A stretch of DNA of 46,837 nt from Lentisphaeria bacterium. GTDB lineage: Bacteria; Verrucomicrobiota; Lentisphaeria; Victivallales; Victivallaceae. Location: NCBI GenBank assembly GCA_018265615.1, contig JABLYX010000042.1, forward strand, positions 1-46,837. The letters are read 5' to 3'. Position numbers and translations under genes: made by a program. Below are positions 16,121 to 25,018 of this stretch, piece by piece (position 1 is the first letter of the stretch; each line of letters opens with the position of its first letter). The notes beneath the pieces are model-generated. The model made no database searches and was not told the origin of the DNA. It saw nothing but the letters and a program-made list of their open reading frames with translations.

Positions 16121-17530
16121 TTATAGCTGTTCATTCTCCACGAGTTCGCGGTGCAGCGCCTTCTGTGCGGTTTCGAAGTCCGCGCGGTCGATGATGAACT
16201 GCATGTTCACCTGGCGGATGCACTGGTCGAGCGCGAGCACGTTGATCTTCGACTCCGCCAGCGCCTTGGCGGCGCGGTGCAGGAAGCCGGGAAGCTTCAT
16301 GTTCGTGCCGATCACGCTGACAATCGCGACCTCGCGCGTCGCAATCTGCGCGCCGCGGAAACGGTCTTTCAGCTCGGAAAGACACTTTTCGATCCCTTTC
16401 GCCTTTTCGGAGACGAAGTGCGTGATCGTATTGGCGTTCGTGTTTTTCGCGATATAGCTGATCTTGTTCTTCGCGAAGCTCGCGAGGACGTTGTAGTCAT
16501 ATCCCGGCTCTCCGACCATTTCGGGGTCGAACACCTCGATCGCGAGGACGTCGCGGCGGCCGCAGATCATGTCGACGCGCGGCGTCGGGGCGACATAGTC
16601 GCGTGAAATCAGCGTGCCGGGATTGCCCGGGTCGAACGCATTCGCGACGCGGATCGGAATCCCGGCCAGCTCCATCGCCTTCGACGCCTTCGGGTGGATC
16701 GCCTCCATCGCCATATCGGCGAGCTGGTCGGCGATATCGTAATTCGTGTGTCCGATCGTGCGGACCCTGTCCTGCCCGATCAGCTTCGGGTCGCCGGTCG
16801 AAAGGTGGAACTCCTTGTGGATGACCCCTTCGCGCGCGCCGGTCACGACCGCGAGCTTGCTGAACGTGATTTCGCTGTAGCCGCGGTCGAATTTCGCCAT
16901 GACGCCTTCTTTGCACTTCGCGTAGCCGGTCACGATCGGCATGCAGCTTGCGAAGTCGAGCCCGGCGAGATGGCCGGAGATCGTCTCCTCCATCGAACCG
17001 GTGTCCTGGTCGCGCCAACCGGAGAGGTCTACGAAGACCGCGTTCACGCCGCGTTCGCGCAGGATCAGCGTCGAGTTGAACGCACTGTGCGCCTCGCCGA
17101 TCGAGCTCAGAAGCTCGCGCGCCGCCGGGAGGTAATCCTCGCGGTGGAAGTGGCCGAAGCTGCGCAGCTGCATCAGGTGGCGCAGGCAGTTCTTCACGCC
17201 GTCCATGCGCTCGTTCACAAAATCGTCCGCCGCGGTCTGGTCGAGCCCGAGCTCCTCGAAGGAGCGGTTCAGCTTGATCATCGCGTTGCGGGTTTCCTCG
17301 AGCTTGTTCTCCCAGACCCGGTCGCCGGCCGCGAAGCTCGCGTAGATGCCGGGATCGGCGGTCTTCTTGTTCTCGAGCAGCAGGTTCGTGACACCGCCGT
17401 AGGCGGAAACCACGAAGACGCGGTTATAGAGACCGGCGCCCTTGCGGTTGCCGATCAGGATATTCTCCATGAGTTCGCCGAAGCGGGTCATTGAGGTCCC
17501 GCCGATTTTTTCTACGGTATGCTGTCCCAT
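16121..17530 (-). CDS. Aspartate kinase (Ask_Ect-like subtype)
   Basis: 469 residues. It phosphorylates aspartate, the first step toward threonine, methionine and lysine. The N-terminal EKIGGTSM motif binds phosphate, and TLISRDYVAP precedes the C-terminal ACT domains (EVAIVSVIGTNMKLPG is the start of the second). The opening HTVEKIGGTSM, the HTNYDIADQLADMAMEAIHPKA section and the length resemble the divergent aspartokinases first noted in ectoine gene clusters (Ask_Ect), though no ectoine genes are nearby. The neighbour upstream is homoserine dehydrogenase, 24 bases away, so the enzyme more likely feeds threonine/methionine synthesis. A possible homopolymer or feedback site cannot be judged by eye. 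Confidence 0.93.
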   Translation of the reverse strand: MGQHTVEKIGGTSMTRFGELMENILIGNRKGAGLYNRVFVVSAYGGVTNLLLENKKTADPGIYASFAAGDRVWENKLEETRNAMIKLNRSFEELGLDQTAADDFVNERMDGVKNCLRHLMQLRSFGHFHREDYLPAARELLSSIGEAHSAFNSTLILRERGVNAVFVDLSGWRDQDTGSMEETISGHLAGLDFASCMPIVTGYAKCKEGVMAKFDRGYSEITFSKLAVVTGAREGVIHKEFHLSTGDPKLIGQDRVRTIGHTNYDIADQLADMAMEAIHPKASKAMELAGIPIRVANAFDPGNPGTLISRDYVAPTPRVDMICGRRDVLAIEVFDPEMVGEPGYDYNVLASFAKNKISYIAKNTNANTITHFVSEKAKGIEKCLSELKDRFRGAQIATREVAIVSVIGTNMKLPGFLHRAAKALAESKINVLALDQCIRQVNMQFIIDRADFETAQKALHRELVENEQL

Positions 17531-17554
17531 TTTCGCTGAATGAATTCCTGTCTC

Positions 17555-18868
17555 TTAAATATCTTCGATTCGCATGAGCTTGACCGGCGACTGGTTGATC
17601 GAAAGCGTGTCGATTTCCCCGAGCGCGCTTCTGATTTCCCGCTCCGCGGCCTTGTGGGTCAGGATCACGAGCGGAACCGCGCCGTCGGCGCCGTAGCGCT
17701 CGTGCTGGATCAGGCTCGAGATGCTGATCGATTTGTCCGCAAGGATCTGCGTGATCGACGCAAGGACGCCCGGGCAGTCCTTGACCATGAAGCGCAGGTA
17801 ATAGCGCGAGGCGACGTCGTCGATCGATGCGACTCCGCTGAACTGCTCGCCGGGGCGGAACGCCGGAATCCGGCGGACCGAGCCGGTCGCGATGTTCAGC
17901 GCGATGTCGGTGATGTCCGCCACGACGGCGCTCGCGGTCGCACTGCGCCCGGCGCCGCGCCCGTAGAAGAGCGTCTGCCCGACGGTGTCGCCTTCGACCA
18001 TCACGCCGTTGAAGACATCGGAAATGCTCGCCAGCAGCGTGCTCTTCGGAATGAGCGTCGGATGCACGCGCATCTGCACCCTGCCGTCGATCAGCTTGAT
18101 GATCGCGAGCAGCTTGATCCGGTAGCCGAGCTCATCGGCGTAACGCAGGTCGGCCAGTTCGAGGTCGCGGATGCCTTCCACATGGACCGGCTCCATGCCG
18201 AACCAGCGGCCGAACGCGAGCGACGCGAGGATCGAGGTCTTGTGGGCGGTGTCGAAGCCGTCGATGTCGAGCGACGGATTCGCCTCGGCATAACCGAGCT
18301 TCTGCGCATCGGCCAGCACGGTGTGGAAATCGGCGCCCTCGTTCTCCATACGGGTCAGGATGTAGTTGCAGGTGCCGTTCATGATGCCGTAAATGCGGTT
18401 GATCCGGTTCGAAACGAGCCCTTCGCGCAGCGCTTTGATGATCGGGATGCCGCCCGCGACGCTCGCTTCGTAGCAGACGTCGATGCCGGCTTTTTCCGCC
18501 GCATCGAAGATCTCCCCGCCGTGTAGGGCGAGCAGCGCCTTGTTTGCGGTCACGACATGCTTGCCGGCATTGATCGCTTCGAGGATGAATTTCTTCGCGA
18601 TGGTGGTCCCGCCGATGAGTTCGACGACGATGTCGGCCGAGGCGATTGCTTCGGCCGCGTCGGTGGTCAGCAGCTCCCGCGGTACCGCGACACCCCGGTC
18701 GGTGGTGATGTCGAGATCGGCGATACGGGTCAGAACGAGCTTGACGCCGGTGCGCTTGGCAACGACTTCGCTGTTCCTGAGAATGTTTTCCGCGACTCCG
18801 GCACCGACCGTGCCGAATCCGATAATTGCGACTTTTACTTCTTTCACGTTCTGTTTCCCCGTTTCCAT
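17555..18868 (-). CDS. hom: Homoserine dehydrogenase
   Basis: About 437 residues. It reduces aspartate semialdehyde to homoserine with NAD(P)H. GFGTVGAG near the N-terminus is the nucleotide-binding loop, GGTTIAKK and ANKALLALHG follow, and GIMNGTCNYILTRME plus AEANPSLDIDGFDTAHK are the catalytic-domain signatures. A C-terminal ACT domain (RFMVKDCPGVLASI) allows feedback control. Start choice is uncertain. A TTG at 18895 would lie at the transcription start, ATG 18868 has no Shine-Dalgarno sequence, and GTG 18847 follows GGGGA and gives the usual short N-terminus. It is the first gene of the minus-strand operon that runs to 9805. Confidence 0.94.
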   Translation of the reverse strand: METGKQNVKEVKVAIIGFGTVGAGVAENILRNSEVVAKRTGVKLVLTRIADLDITTDRGVAVPRELLTTDAAEAIASADIVVELIGGTTIAKKFILEAINAGKHVVTANKALLALHGGEIFDAAEKAGIDVCYEASVAGGIPIIKALREGLVSNRINRIYGIMNGTCNYILTRMENEGADFHTVLADAQKLGYAEANPSLDIDGFDTAHKTSILASLAFGRWFGMEPVHVEGIRDLELADLRYADELGYRIKLLAIIKLIDGRVQMRVHPTLIPKSTLLASISDVFNGVMVEGDTVGQTLFYGRGAGRSATASAVVADITDIALNIATGSVRRIPAFRPGEQFSGVASIDDVASRYYLRFMVKDCPGVLASITQILADKSISISSLIQHERYGADGAVPLVILTHKAAEREIRSALGEIDTLSINQSPVKLMRIEDI

Positions 18869-18901
18869 CAGCTGTTTATAGAAAACTCTTGTCAAAATGA
18901 C

Positions 18902-18930
18902 AATATAGCACTTCGAAGCTGCTTTGTAAA
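18902..18930 (-). promoter_or_regulatory. Sigma-70 promoter of the hom operon
   Basis: Minus strand: TTTACA (18930-18925), a 17-base spacer and TATATT (18907-18902). Transcription should start near 18895. The spacer contains the inverted pair CTTCGAAG, a possible operator. Confidence 0.6.
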
Positions 18931-18982
18931 TACGCCCGTGTGCCTTTTTGACGAAAATCAGCGCGGTCCCGGCGGAAGGAAG

Positions 18983-19038
18983 GGAGGGCGGAGAAGCTCT
19001 CTTCCTCCGCCCTCCGGCAGGATCCGGAACCCGGATCC
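18983..19038 (-). terminator. Tandem hairpins after cstA
   Basis: Bases 19020-19038 form an 8-bp stem with a 3-base loop directly after the cstA stop codon. Bases 18983-19015 form a perfect 11-bp stem (GGAGGGCGGAG / CTCCGCCCTCC). Neither is followed by a strong U-run on the minus strand, so termination is likely but may be incomplete. Confidence 0.55.
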
Positions 19039-19042
19039 CTTT

Positions 19043-20515
19043 TTACTGCGCGCTTTTCGCCGGCTTCCGGCCGTACCGGATGCTCCATCCTGTTGTGATG
19101 CAGGAGAAGAGGATTGCCGCGATGTAGGCTGTCTGGAGCTCCATTCCGAATCCCACCGGCGGCTTGCCCAGCGGGCCGCCGTGCGCGGGGGAGATCCAGA
19201 GGATATAGGTCGCCACGATGAAAGTCATGAACGCCCCCGGCAGCGCCGTGATCCAGCCCGGCTTGCCGTGGCGGAACAGCCAGACCGTGCCGGCCGTCAG
19301 CGTGCAGCTCGCGAGCACCTGGTTACCCCACGCGAAGTAGACCCAGAGCTGATTGAAGGTCTGTACGCTCTGATTCGACCACCAGAGCAGCAGAGTCACG
19401 ATCGCGATCAGCGGCACGCAGAGCAGGAAACGGTTCAGGATCGGCTTCTGCGCGATGCCGAACATCTCGGCCAGGCTGAGCCGCAAACTGCGCATCGCGG
19501 TGTCGCCCGAGGTGATCGCGAGGATCACCACGCTGATGACCGTGAGCGCCCCCACGCCGGTTCCGAGGAAATAGGTCGTGATTTTCGAAAGGACCGTCGT
19601 CGCGTCGACTTTCATGAGTTCCGGGAAGAGGTTGTATATCGCGAGCCCCGCCGCGGCCCAGATCATGCCGATGATGCCCTCGAGGACCATCATGCCGTAG
19701 TAGCTCGACTTCGCCTGCTTCTCATGCTCCATTGTGCGGGCGATGATCGGGGACTGCGTCGCATGGAAGCCCGAGAGAATGCCGCAGGCGATCGTGACGA
19801 ACAGCATCGGCAGGACCGGGCTGTTGTTCGCCGGGGTCAGCATCCCGGCCCGGAACGCCTCCGACTCCGCAAGCAGCGACGGATTCCTGCAGGCGTGGTA
19901 CATCAGCACGGCGAAAATCGCGAAGGTTCCGAGGATCAGCAATGCGCCGAAGAGCGGATAGACCGCCCCGATGATCTTGTCCACCGGAAAGAGGGTCGCC
20001 GCAATGTAGTAGAGGAAAATCAGCCCGACGATATACCAGAGATAGGTGCTTTCCGGCCAGAAGCCGTCGATGAGCTTTGCCGGGATGTTGATGAACACTG
20101 CGACCACAAGCAACAGCAGCAGGATCATGAAGACGGAGAAGATCCAGTAGAAGGTTCTGCCCGTGTTCATCCGGATCAGCGCCGGGAGGTTCGCTCCGTT
20201 GTGCCGCAGGGACATCATGCCGCCGACGAAGTCGTGGACCGCGCCGCCGATGATGTTGCCGACCGGGATGATGAGGAATGCGATTGTACCGAATTTGATT
20301 CCGAGGATCACGCCGATCACCGGGCCGACACCCGCGATGTTCAGCAGCTGGATCAGCATGTTCTTCCAGTGCGGGAGCCGGACGTAATCCACGCCGTCGC
20401 AACAGGTCTTGCAGGGGGTCGGGCGGTCGTCCGGCGCGAGAACCTTCTCGACGAATCTTCCGTAAGTGAAGTATCCGATGATGAGTATCGCCATCCCGGC
20501 CAGAAACAGCAGCAT
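19043..20515 (-). CDS. cstA: CstA-family carbon starvation transporter
   Basis: 490 residues with about 13 membrane helices. The family signatures NIAGVGPVIGVILG, GNIIGGAVHDFVGGM and SLRHNG are intact, and FATQSP-like GFHATQSPIIARTM lies in the middle. CstA/BtsT proteins import pyruvate (or peptides) across the inner membrane with protons. This is the short form without the long C-terminal extension of E. coli CstA (about 700 residues). A cytoplasmic loop has closely spaced cysteines (CKTCC near residue 35). AGGGGGA lies six bases before ATG 20515. Its promoter lies back to back with that of the GH20-like gene. Substrate specificity (pyruvate or peptide) is not resolved. Confidence 0.9.
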   Translation of the reverse strand: MLLFLAGMAILIIGYFTYGRFVEKVLAPDDRPTPCKTCCDGVDYVRLPHWKNMLIQLLNIAGVGPVIGVILGIKFGTIAFLIIPVGNIIGGAVHDFVGGMMSLRHNGANLPALIRMNTGRTFYWIFSVFMILLLLLVVAVFINIPAKLIDGFWPESTYLWYIVGLIFLYYIAATLFPVDKIIGAVYPLFGALLILGTFAIFAVLMYHACRNPSLLAESEAFRAGMLTPANNSPVLPMLFVTIACGILSGFHATQSPIIARTMEHEKQAKSSYYGMMVLEGIIGMIWAAAGLAIYNLFPELMKVDATTVLSKITTYFLGTGVGALTVISVVILAITSGDTAMRSLRLSLAEMFGIAQKPILNRFLLCVPLIAIVTLLLWWSNQSVQTFNQLWVYFAWGNQVLASCTLTAGTVWLFRHGKPGWITALPGAFMTFIVATYILWISPAHGGPLGKPPVGFGMELQTAYIAAILFSCITTGWSIRYGRKPAKSAQ

Positions 20516-20557
20516 GATAATCCCCCTTTTTGAGATTTGGTCTGAACGAAACTCATT

Positions 20558-20586
20558 AATATACCCCGCACTGCCGGATGATGCAA
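20558..20586 (-). promoter_or_regulatory. Sigma-70 promoter of cstA
   Basis: Minus strand: TTGCAT (20586-20581), a 17-base spacer and TATATT (20563-20558), about 45 bases before the start codon. Confidence 0.6.
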
Positions 20587-20616
20587 ATTTTTCTCAGAGG
20601 AAAAGCGTTTCACGGA

Positions 20617-20645
20617 TTGCGAAATGCGTCGCCGCCGGTTATAGT
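20617..20645 (+). promoter_or_regulatory. Sigma-70 promoter of the GH20-like gene
   Basis: TTGCGA (20617-20622), a 17-base spacer and TATAGT (20640-20645). GGGAGG follows at 20668-20673, just ahead of ATG 20678. The 30 bases between this and the divergent cstA promoter could hold a shared control site, but none is evident. Confidence 0.6.
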
Positions 20646-20677
20646 AATCCGAAAATCGGGAACAGTGGGAGGATGCC

Positions 20678-22486
20678 ATGACTCTTTTTCCGTCGCCGCG
20701 TGCGGTTTCCGACCGCAAATGCCGCTTTGACTTTTCCCGCCGCCGCTGGCTGATCCTGCCGCCGGGAGCGGGATTCGAGTTGAAGGAGGCCGCGCTCCGG
20801 ACGGCCTCCGCCCTGTCGGAGCGTTTCTTCTCCCCGGTGGAGGTCACGGCCGGGGAGCCGGGAGCGGGGGAGTGCCTCCTGGCGATGGTGCGGGAGCCCG
20901 GGATTCCGCCGGAGGGGTATCGTCTCGAAACCGCTCCCGAAGGCGGGCTTCTGTTCGCCGCGTCCGACGCCGGGTTTTATTACGGGCTCCTGACTTTCCG
21001 GCAGCTGCTCGCTGAGCCGTCGCGAGTTCCGGGCGTGCTTATCGCGGATGCGCCCGATTTCCCGCGGCGCGGATATATGCTTGACGTGTCGCGCTGCAAG
21101 GTTCCGACCATGGAGTCGCTGAAGTCGCTGATTGACAGCCTGAGCCTGCTCCGGTACAACGAGCTTCAGCTTTACACGGAGCATTCGTTCGCGTTTGCCG
21201 GGGACGAGCGGGTCTGGTTCGACTCTTCGCCGCTTACCCCGGCGGAGATCATGGAGCTCGACCGCTGCTGCCGCGACCGTTTCATCGAACTCGTTCCGAA
21301 CCTGAACAGCTTCGGCCACCTCGGCCGCTGGCTCGGCATGGAGGAGTACCGCCACCTGGCCGAAAGCCCGGAGCCGTGGTACTTCGAAGCGTGGGACGCA
21401 TGGTATCAGGCGACCCTGACGCCGGGAAAGGAGGCGCTTGCATTCATCGACCGGCTCTACGCCGAGTTCCTGCCGAATTTCACGAGTGGAATCCTGAATG
21501 TCGGCTGCGATGAGACGATGGAGCTGGGGCAGGGACGCAGCCGGGAGCTCTGCACGCAGCGTGGTCTCCACCGGGTCTACCTCGACTACCTCGCGGAACT
21601 CGTGAAGCTCGCCGGAAAATACGGCCGCCGGGTGCAGTTCTGGGGGGATATCATCCTGCATGAGCCGGAGCTGATCCCCGAGTTGCCGCCGGGCGTGACC
21701 GCGCTTGCGTGGGGGTACGAGGCGAACCATCCGTTCGAGGCGGAGTGCGCGCAGTTCCGCGAGGCGGGCGTTCCGTTTTACGTCTGTCCCGGGACCTCCG
21801 CCTGGAATTCGGTCACCGGCCGGACCGCGAATATGCTCGGCAACATCGCGTCCGCCGCGCGCAGCGGCCATGAGGCCGGAGCCGCCGGGCTGCTCCTGAC
21901 CGACTGGGGCGACGGCGGCCATCACCAATACCGGCCGCTTTCGTGGCCCGGCATTGCAGCCGCGGCGGGGTGGAGCTGGAACGCCTCCGCCGACGTGGAG
22001 ACGGCGGTTCCATACGCGGTTGATTTTGCATTCAACCCCGGCGGCAGCGGCGGGAGCCTCGGCGCGTATCTGCTTGATTACGGGCGGATCGTCGACGCAT
22101 TCGCCCACCCCGGCGTGAACTGCAACGGCTTCTGGGCCATCCTGAACGCCCCGGAGCGCCGCGGCAACCGCGAACTCCTGGAGCTGTCAACCCGGAAGGA
22201 GATCGCCGCCGCGCAGAGGAAGCTCGCGGCGTGGCGCCGGAAAATCGAAACCCGTCCGCCGAGAGCTCCGCGCCTCGTTCTCGACGAGCTTGCGAACTCC
22301 TCCGCTCTCGCGCACCTTGCATTGGAAGCGATGGCGGGGCGCAAGGGGAAGAGCTTCGACCGCTCCGCCTGGAACGACGGTTTGCGCCATGTCATCGGGC
22401 GGCACCGGGATCTGTGGCTCGCCCGAAACCGTGCCGGCGGCCTGCGTGAAAGCATGGGCGTTCTCGAGCGGTTTTTCCTGAAATAG
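20678..22486 (+). CDS. GH20-like beta-N-acetylhexosaminidase family protein, cytoplasmic
   Basis: 602 residues, no signal peptide. Residues 1-115 form the GH20b-like N-terminal domain (GYRLET, AASDAGFYYGLLTFRQLL). The TIM barrel begins at DFPRRGYMLDVSRCKVPTM (127-145). NVGCDETMELGQG places D278-E279 at the position of the catalytic Asp-Glu pair of GH20. The C-terminal 150 residues are helical. Many such proteins in PVC and Bacteroidota are annotated as GH20 hexosaminidases but are divergent, so substrate (N-acetylhexosamine glycosides) is inferred from family only. Cytoplasmic location suggests processing of imported oligosaccharides. A single-gene unit between its own promoter and a strong shared terminator. 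Confidence 0.82.
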   Translation: MTLFPSPRAVSDRKCRFDFSRRRWLILPPGAGFELKEAALRTASALSERFFSPVEVTAGEPGAGECLLAMVREPGIPPEGYRLETAPEGGLLFAASDAGFYYGLLTFRQLLAEPSRVPGVLIADAPDFPRRGYMLDVSRCKVPTMESLKSLIDSLSLLRYNELQLYTEHSFAFAGDERVWFDSSPLTPAEIMELDRCCRDRFIELVPNLNSFGHLGRWLGMEEYRHLAESPEPWYFEAWDAWYQATLTPGKEALAFIDRLYAEFLPNFTSGILNVGCDETMELGQGRSRELCTQRGLHRVYLDYLAELVKLAGKYGRRVQFWGDIILHEPELIPELPPGVTALAWGYEANHPFEAECAQFREAGVPFYVCPGTSAWNSVTGRTANMLGNIASAARSGHEAGAAGLLLTDWGDGGHHQYRPLSWPGIAAAAGWSWNASADVETAVPYAVDFAFNPGGSGGSLGAYLLDYGRIVDAFAHPGVNCNGFWAILNAPERRGNRELLELSTRKEIAAAQRKLAAWRRKIETRPPRAPRLVLDELANSSALAHLALEAMAGRKGKSFDRSAWNDGLRHVIGRHRDLWLARNRAGGLRESMGVLERFFLK

Positions 22487-22526
22487 AAAAAGCCGGAGGA
22501 GGCGTTCCGCCCTCCTCCGGCTTTTT
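22487..22526. terminator. Bidirectional intrinsic terminator
   Basis: A perfect 16-bp stem (22487-22502 with 22511-22526) starting with five A and ending with five T around an 8-base loop. It serves the GH20-like gene from the left and fabH from the right, whose stop codon is 17 bases away. Confidence 0.93.
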
Positions 22527-22543
22527 CAATACCGGCAGAGCGC

Positions 22544-23533
22544 TCAGAACTTCAGGAGCATGGCTCCCCAGGTGAGTCCGCCGCCGAACGCGGTCAGCAG
22601 GACGTAGTCGCCTTTGGCGATGCGTCCGCCGCGGACGGCTTCATCGAGGCAGAGCCCGATCGAAGCGGCGGAGGTGTTGCCGTAGTGGTTGATATTGATG
22701 AAGACGCGCTCATCGGGAACGCCGAGGCGCGGCGCGACCGCGAGGATGATCCGGCTGTTCGCCTGGTGCGGAATGACGAGTTTTACTTCGTCGGGCGTGA
22801 TGCCGGCTTCTTCAAGAACGCTTTTTCCGGCGCTGACCATGGCGTTCACGGCAAGCTTGAAGACCTCTTTGCCTTCCATATGGATGAAATGCGAATGGGC
22901 CTCAATCGTCTCCTTTGAGGCGGGCAACCGGCTGCCGCCGGCGGGCATTTTCAGGATTTCGCCGTAACCGCCGTCGGTGTGGAGGTCGCTGCCGACGACG
23001 CAGTCGGGACCTTCCTCTCCGGTATTTTCAAGCAGGACGGCTCCCGCGCCGTCGCCGAAGAGCACGCAGGTGTTGCGGTTGGTCCAATCCGTGATGCTGG
23101 AGAGCTTCTCCGCGCCGATGACGAGCACATGCCTGTACTTTTTCGGATGCGCCTTCATGAGGGAGTAGGCGACTTCGAGGGAGTAGAGCAGCCCGGAACA
23201 GGCGGCTTCGAGGTCGAAGCAGAATGCGCCCTTTGCGCCGAGCCGGTCCTGAAGCACACAGCCGGTGCTCGGGAAGACATAATCCGGCGTGATTGTCCCG
23301 ACGATGATCGCATCGACATCTTCGCCCCGGATCCCGGCCATCTCCAACGCCTTCAGACTCGCTTCGTAGGCGAGGTCGCTCGTCGCCTGCTCGGCGGAAG
23401 CGATGCGGCGTTCTTCGATGCCTGTGCGGGTGCGGATCCACTCATCGTTGGTTTCAACCATTTTTTCGAGGTCCGCATTGGTCAAAATCCGGTCCGGAAC
23501 GTAGGAACCGGTTCCTGCTATCCTGATGCTCAT
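22544..23533 (-). CDS. fabH: 3-oxoacyl-[acyl-carrier-protein] synthase III
   Basis: 329 residues, the usual FabH length. It condenses acetyl-CoA (or a branched acyl-CoA) with malonyl-ACP to begin fatty acid synthesis. The catalytic triad is visible: C112 in EAACSGLLYS, H256 in IPHQANSRI and N286 in NHYGNTSAA. The N-terminus (IAGTGSYVPDRILTN) is typical. AAGGAG lies six bases before ATG 23533. It is the last gene of the rpmF-plsX-fabH operon, an arrangement conserved across many bacteria that ties membrane lipid synthesis to growth. Primer specificity (straight or branched) cannot be told from the visible residues. Confidence 0.97.
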   Translation of the reverse strand: MSIRIAGTGSYVPDRILTNADLEKMVETNDEWIRTRTGIEERRIASAEQATSDLAYEASLKALEMAGIRGEDVDAIIVGTITPDYVFPSTGCVLQDRLGAKGAFCFDLEAACSGLLYSLEVAYSLMKAHPKKYRHVLVIGAEKLSSITDWTNRNTCVLFGDGAGAVLLENTGEEGPDCVVGSDLHTDGGYGEILKMPAGGSRLPASKETIEAHSHFIHMEGKEVFKLAVNAMVSAGKSVLEEAGITPDEVKLVIPHQANSRIILAVAPRLGVPDERVFININHYGNTSAASIGLCLDEAVRGGRIAKGDYVLLTAFGGGLTWGAMLLKF

Positions 23534-23593
23534 GTAACTCCTTGGGGCTGAGATTGATCTTCTACCGGCCGGGGCGAATGTGCTTCGCGGCCT

Positions 23594-24643
23594 CTACTTC
23601 TTCCCGGCTGTCAGCTCTTCTTCCAGTTCGGCCGTGTTGCTGCCGGTTTCGTCGATGCGCGCGGCGATCCGCTCGTTGAGCCCGAACGTCACACATTCGC
23701 AGGCCACGCGGATCGCACTCCGAACCGCCTTGGGGCTTGAGGAGCCGTGTCCGATGATGCAGATGCCGTTCAGGCCGAGGAGCGGCGCTCCGCCGATGTC
23801 ATCGGCGTCCCCGAATGACTTCAGCTCGATAAACGCGTTCTTGGCCAGCATCGCGCCCGTCAGCCGGAGCGCGTTCTTCGAAAGGACGCGCTTGAGCCAG
23901 CACATGACGGATTTGGCGAGCCCTTCGACGCCCTTGAGCATCACGTTGCCGGAAAACCCGTCTGTGATGAGGACGTCTGCGACGTCTTCGAAGATCACAT
24001 TCGCTTCGACGTTGCCGACGAAGTTCAGCTGCCTGCGCTGTTCGAGCAGTTTGAACGACTCTTTTGTGAGGTCGTTGCCCTTGATATCCTCGCCGCCGAC
24101 GGAGAGAAGGCTGACGCGCGGCGATTCAAGCTGAAACAGATACTGGGCGTAGACTTCGCCGAGAATCGCGAACTGGACGATGTTGATCGGTGTGCATTCG
24201 ATATTGGCGCCCGCATCCATGAGGAGGAAGCGCCCGCCGTTCTGCATCGGAAGGCTTGCCGCCAGCGCGGGGCGGTCGATTCCGGGCAGCGTCCGGACAA
24301 GGACTTTGGTGGCGGCGACGGTGGCGCCGGTGTGACCCGGCGTGACCATCGCGTCGACCGCTTTTTCTTTCAGCAGCCGGGCGCACACGGTGATGGAAGA
24401 GTTCTTCTTGGCGCGGAGCGCGACAGTGGAAGGCTCCGACATTTCGCACACCGTCTCGGCGTGCACGATCGAAATCCGGGGATGACCGGCGATTCCGTAT
24501 TTCTCCAGATAAAACGGCAGCTTTCCGGAATGTCCGACCAGAACGAACTCATATTCCGGATAATCGCAGAGCGCCATGACCACGCCCTCGATCACCGGAC
24601 CCGGCCCGTAGTCGGCACCCATCGCGTCTACCGCAATCTTCAT
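23594..24643 (-). CDS. plsX: Phosphate acyltransferase PlsX
   Basis: 349 residues. It makes acyl-phosphate from acyl-ACP, the acyl donor for PlsY in the first step of phospholipid synthesis. The start MKIAVDAMGADYGP, the TPGHTGATVAATKVLVRTLPGIDRPA region (only part shown: GHTGATVAAT), and LITDGFSGNVMLKGVEG are family signatures. It is a peripheral membrane protein. GGGAG precedes ATG 24643. It stands between rpmF and fabH, with 60 bases to fabH and 30 to rpmF. Confidence 0.97.
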   Translation of the reverse strand: MKIAVDAMGADYGPGPVIEGVVMALCDYPEYEFVLVGHSGKLPFYLEKYGIAGHPRISIVHAETVCEMSEPSTVALRAKKNSSITVCARLLKEKAVDAMVTPGHTGATVAATKVLVRTLPGIDRPALAASLPMQNGGRFLLMDAGANIECTPINIVQFAILGEVYAQYLFQLESPRVSLLSVGGEDIKGNDLTKESFKLLEQRRQLNFVGNVEANVIFEDVADVLITDGFSGNVMLKGVEGLAKSVMCWLKRVLSKNALRLTGAMLAKNAFIELKSFGDADDIGGAPLLGLNGICIIGHGSSSPKAVRSAIRVACECVTFGLNERIAARIDETGSNTAELEEELTAGKK

Positions 24644-24673
24644 CTGCTCCCGGTCTCCCCGTTCAGGGCAAGC

Positions 24674-24853
24674 TTAAGCTTCGACGTTCAGAACCTGCTT
24701 GCCGTTGTAGCAGCCGCAGGACGGGCAGACCCGGTGCGGCGTCGACGGCGCACTGCAGTTGGTGCAGAAGGTCGCCTGGACGCCTTCGTAACGGTTCGCA
24801 GCCTTGCGCTGACGTCTCTTCATGCGGGAAGTTTTTCTTTTCGGAACAGCCAT
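24674..24853 (-). CDS. rpmF: 50S ribosomal protein L32
   Basis: 59 residues, opening MAVPKRKTSRMKRRQRKAA and ending KQVLNVEA, the standard L32 form. A zinc ribbon is kept with four cysteines (CTNC and CPSC), so this is the zinc-binding version. AAGGAG stands eight bases before ATG 24853. It leads the rpmF-plsX-fabH operon. The DUF177/YceD gene that often precedes rpmF is absent here. Confidence 0.97.
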   Translation of the reverse strand: MAVPKRKTSRMKRRQRKAANRYEGVQATFCTNCSAPSTPHRVCPSCGCYNGKQVLNVEA

Positions 24854-24919
24854 TTTAACAACTCCTTGATCGTTGATTTTCCGTTCATCTGTTACAATTC
24901 GAATCCATACAAGGTTTAG

Positions 24920-24947
24920 AATATATCACCGTTCACGGAATTTTCAA
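24920..24947 (-). promoter_or_regulatory. Sigma-70 promoter of rpmF-plsX-fabH
   Basis: Minus strand: TTGAAA (24947-24942), a 16-base spacer and TATATT (24925-24920), some 65 bases before the rpmF start. FapR/FadR-like sites were not seen. Confidence 0.55.
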
Positions 24948-25018
24948 GACCGGGAGGCGCAGATTTATCGATAAAAACACAATTGAGAACGAGTTAACCC
25001 CATGTTTCTGTCCGGCTT

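Noticed and set aside
18557..20533. Long open frame antisense to cstA and hom
   Set aside because: The Arg/Asp/His-rich product is characteristic of a membrane-protein gene read backwards. It has no start signals.
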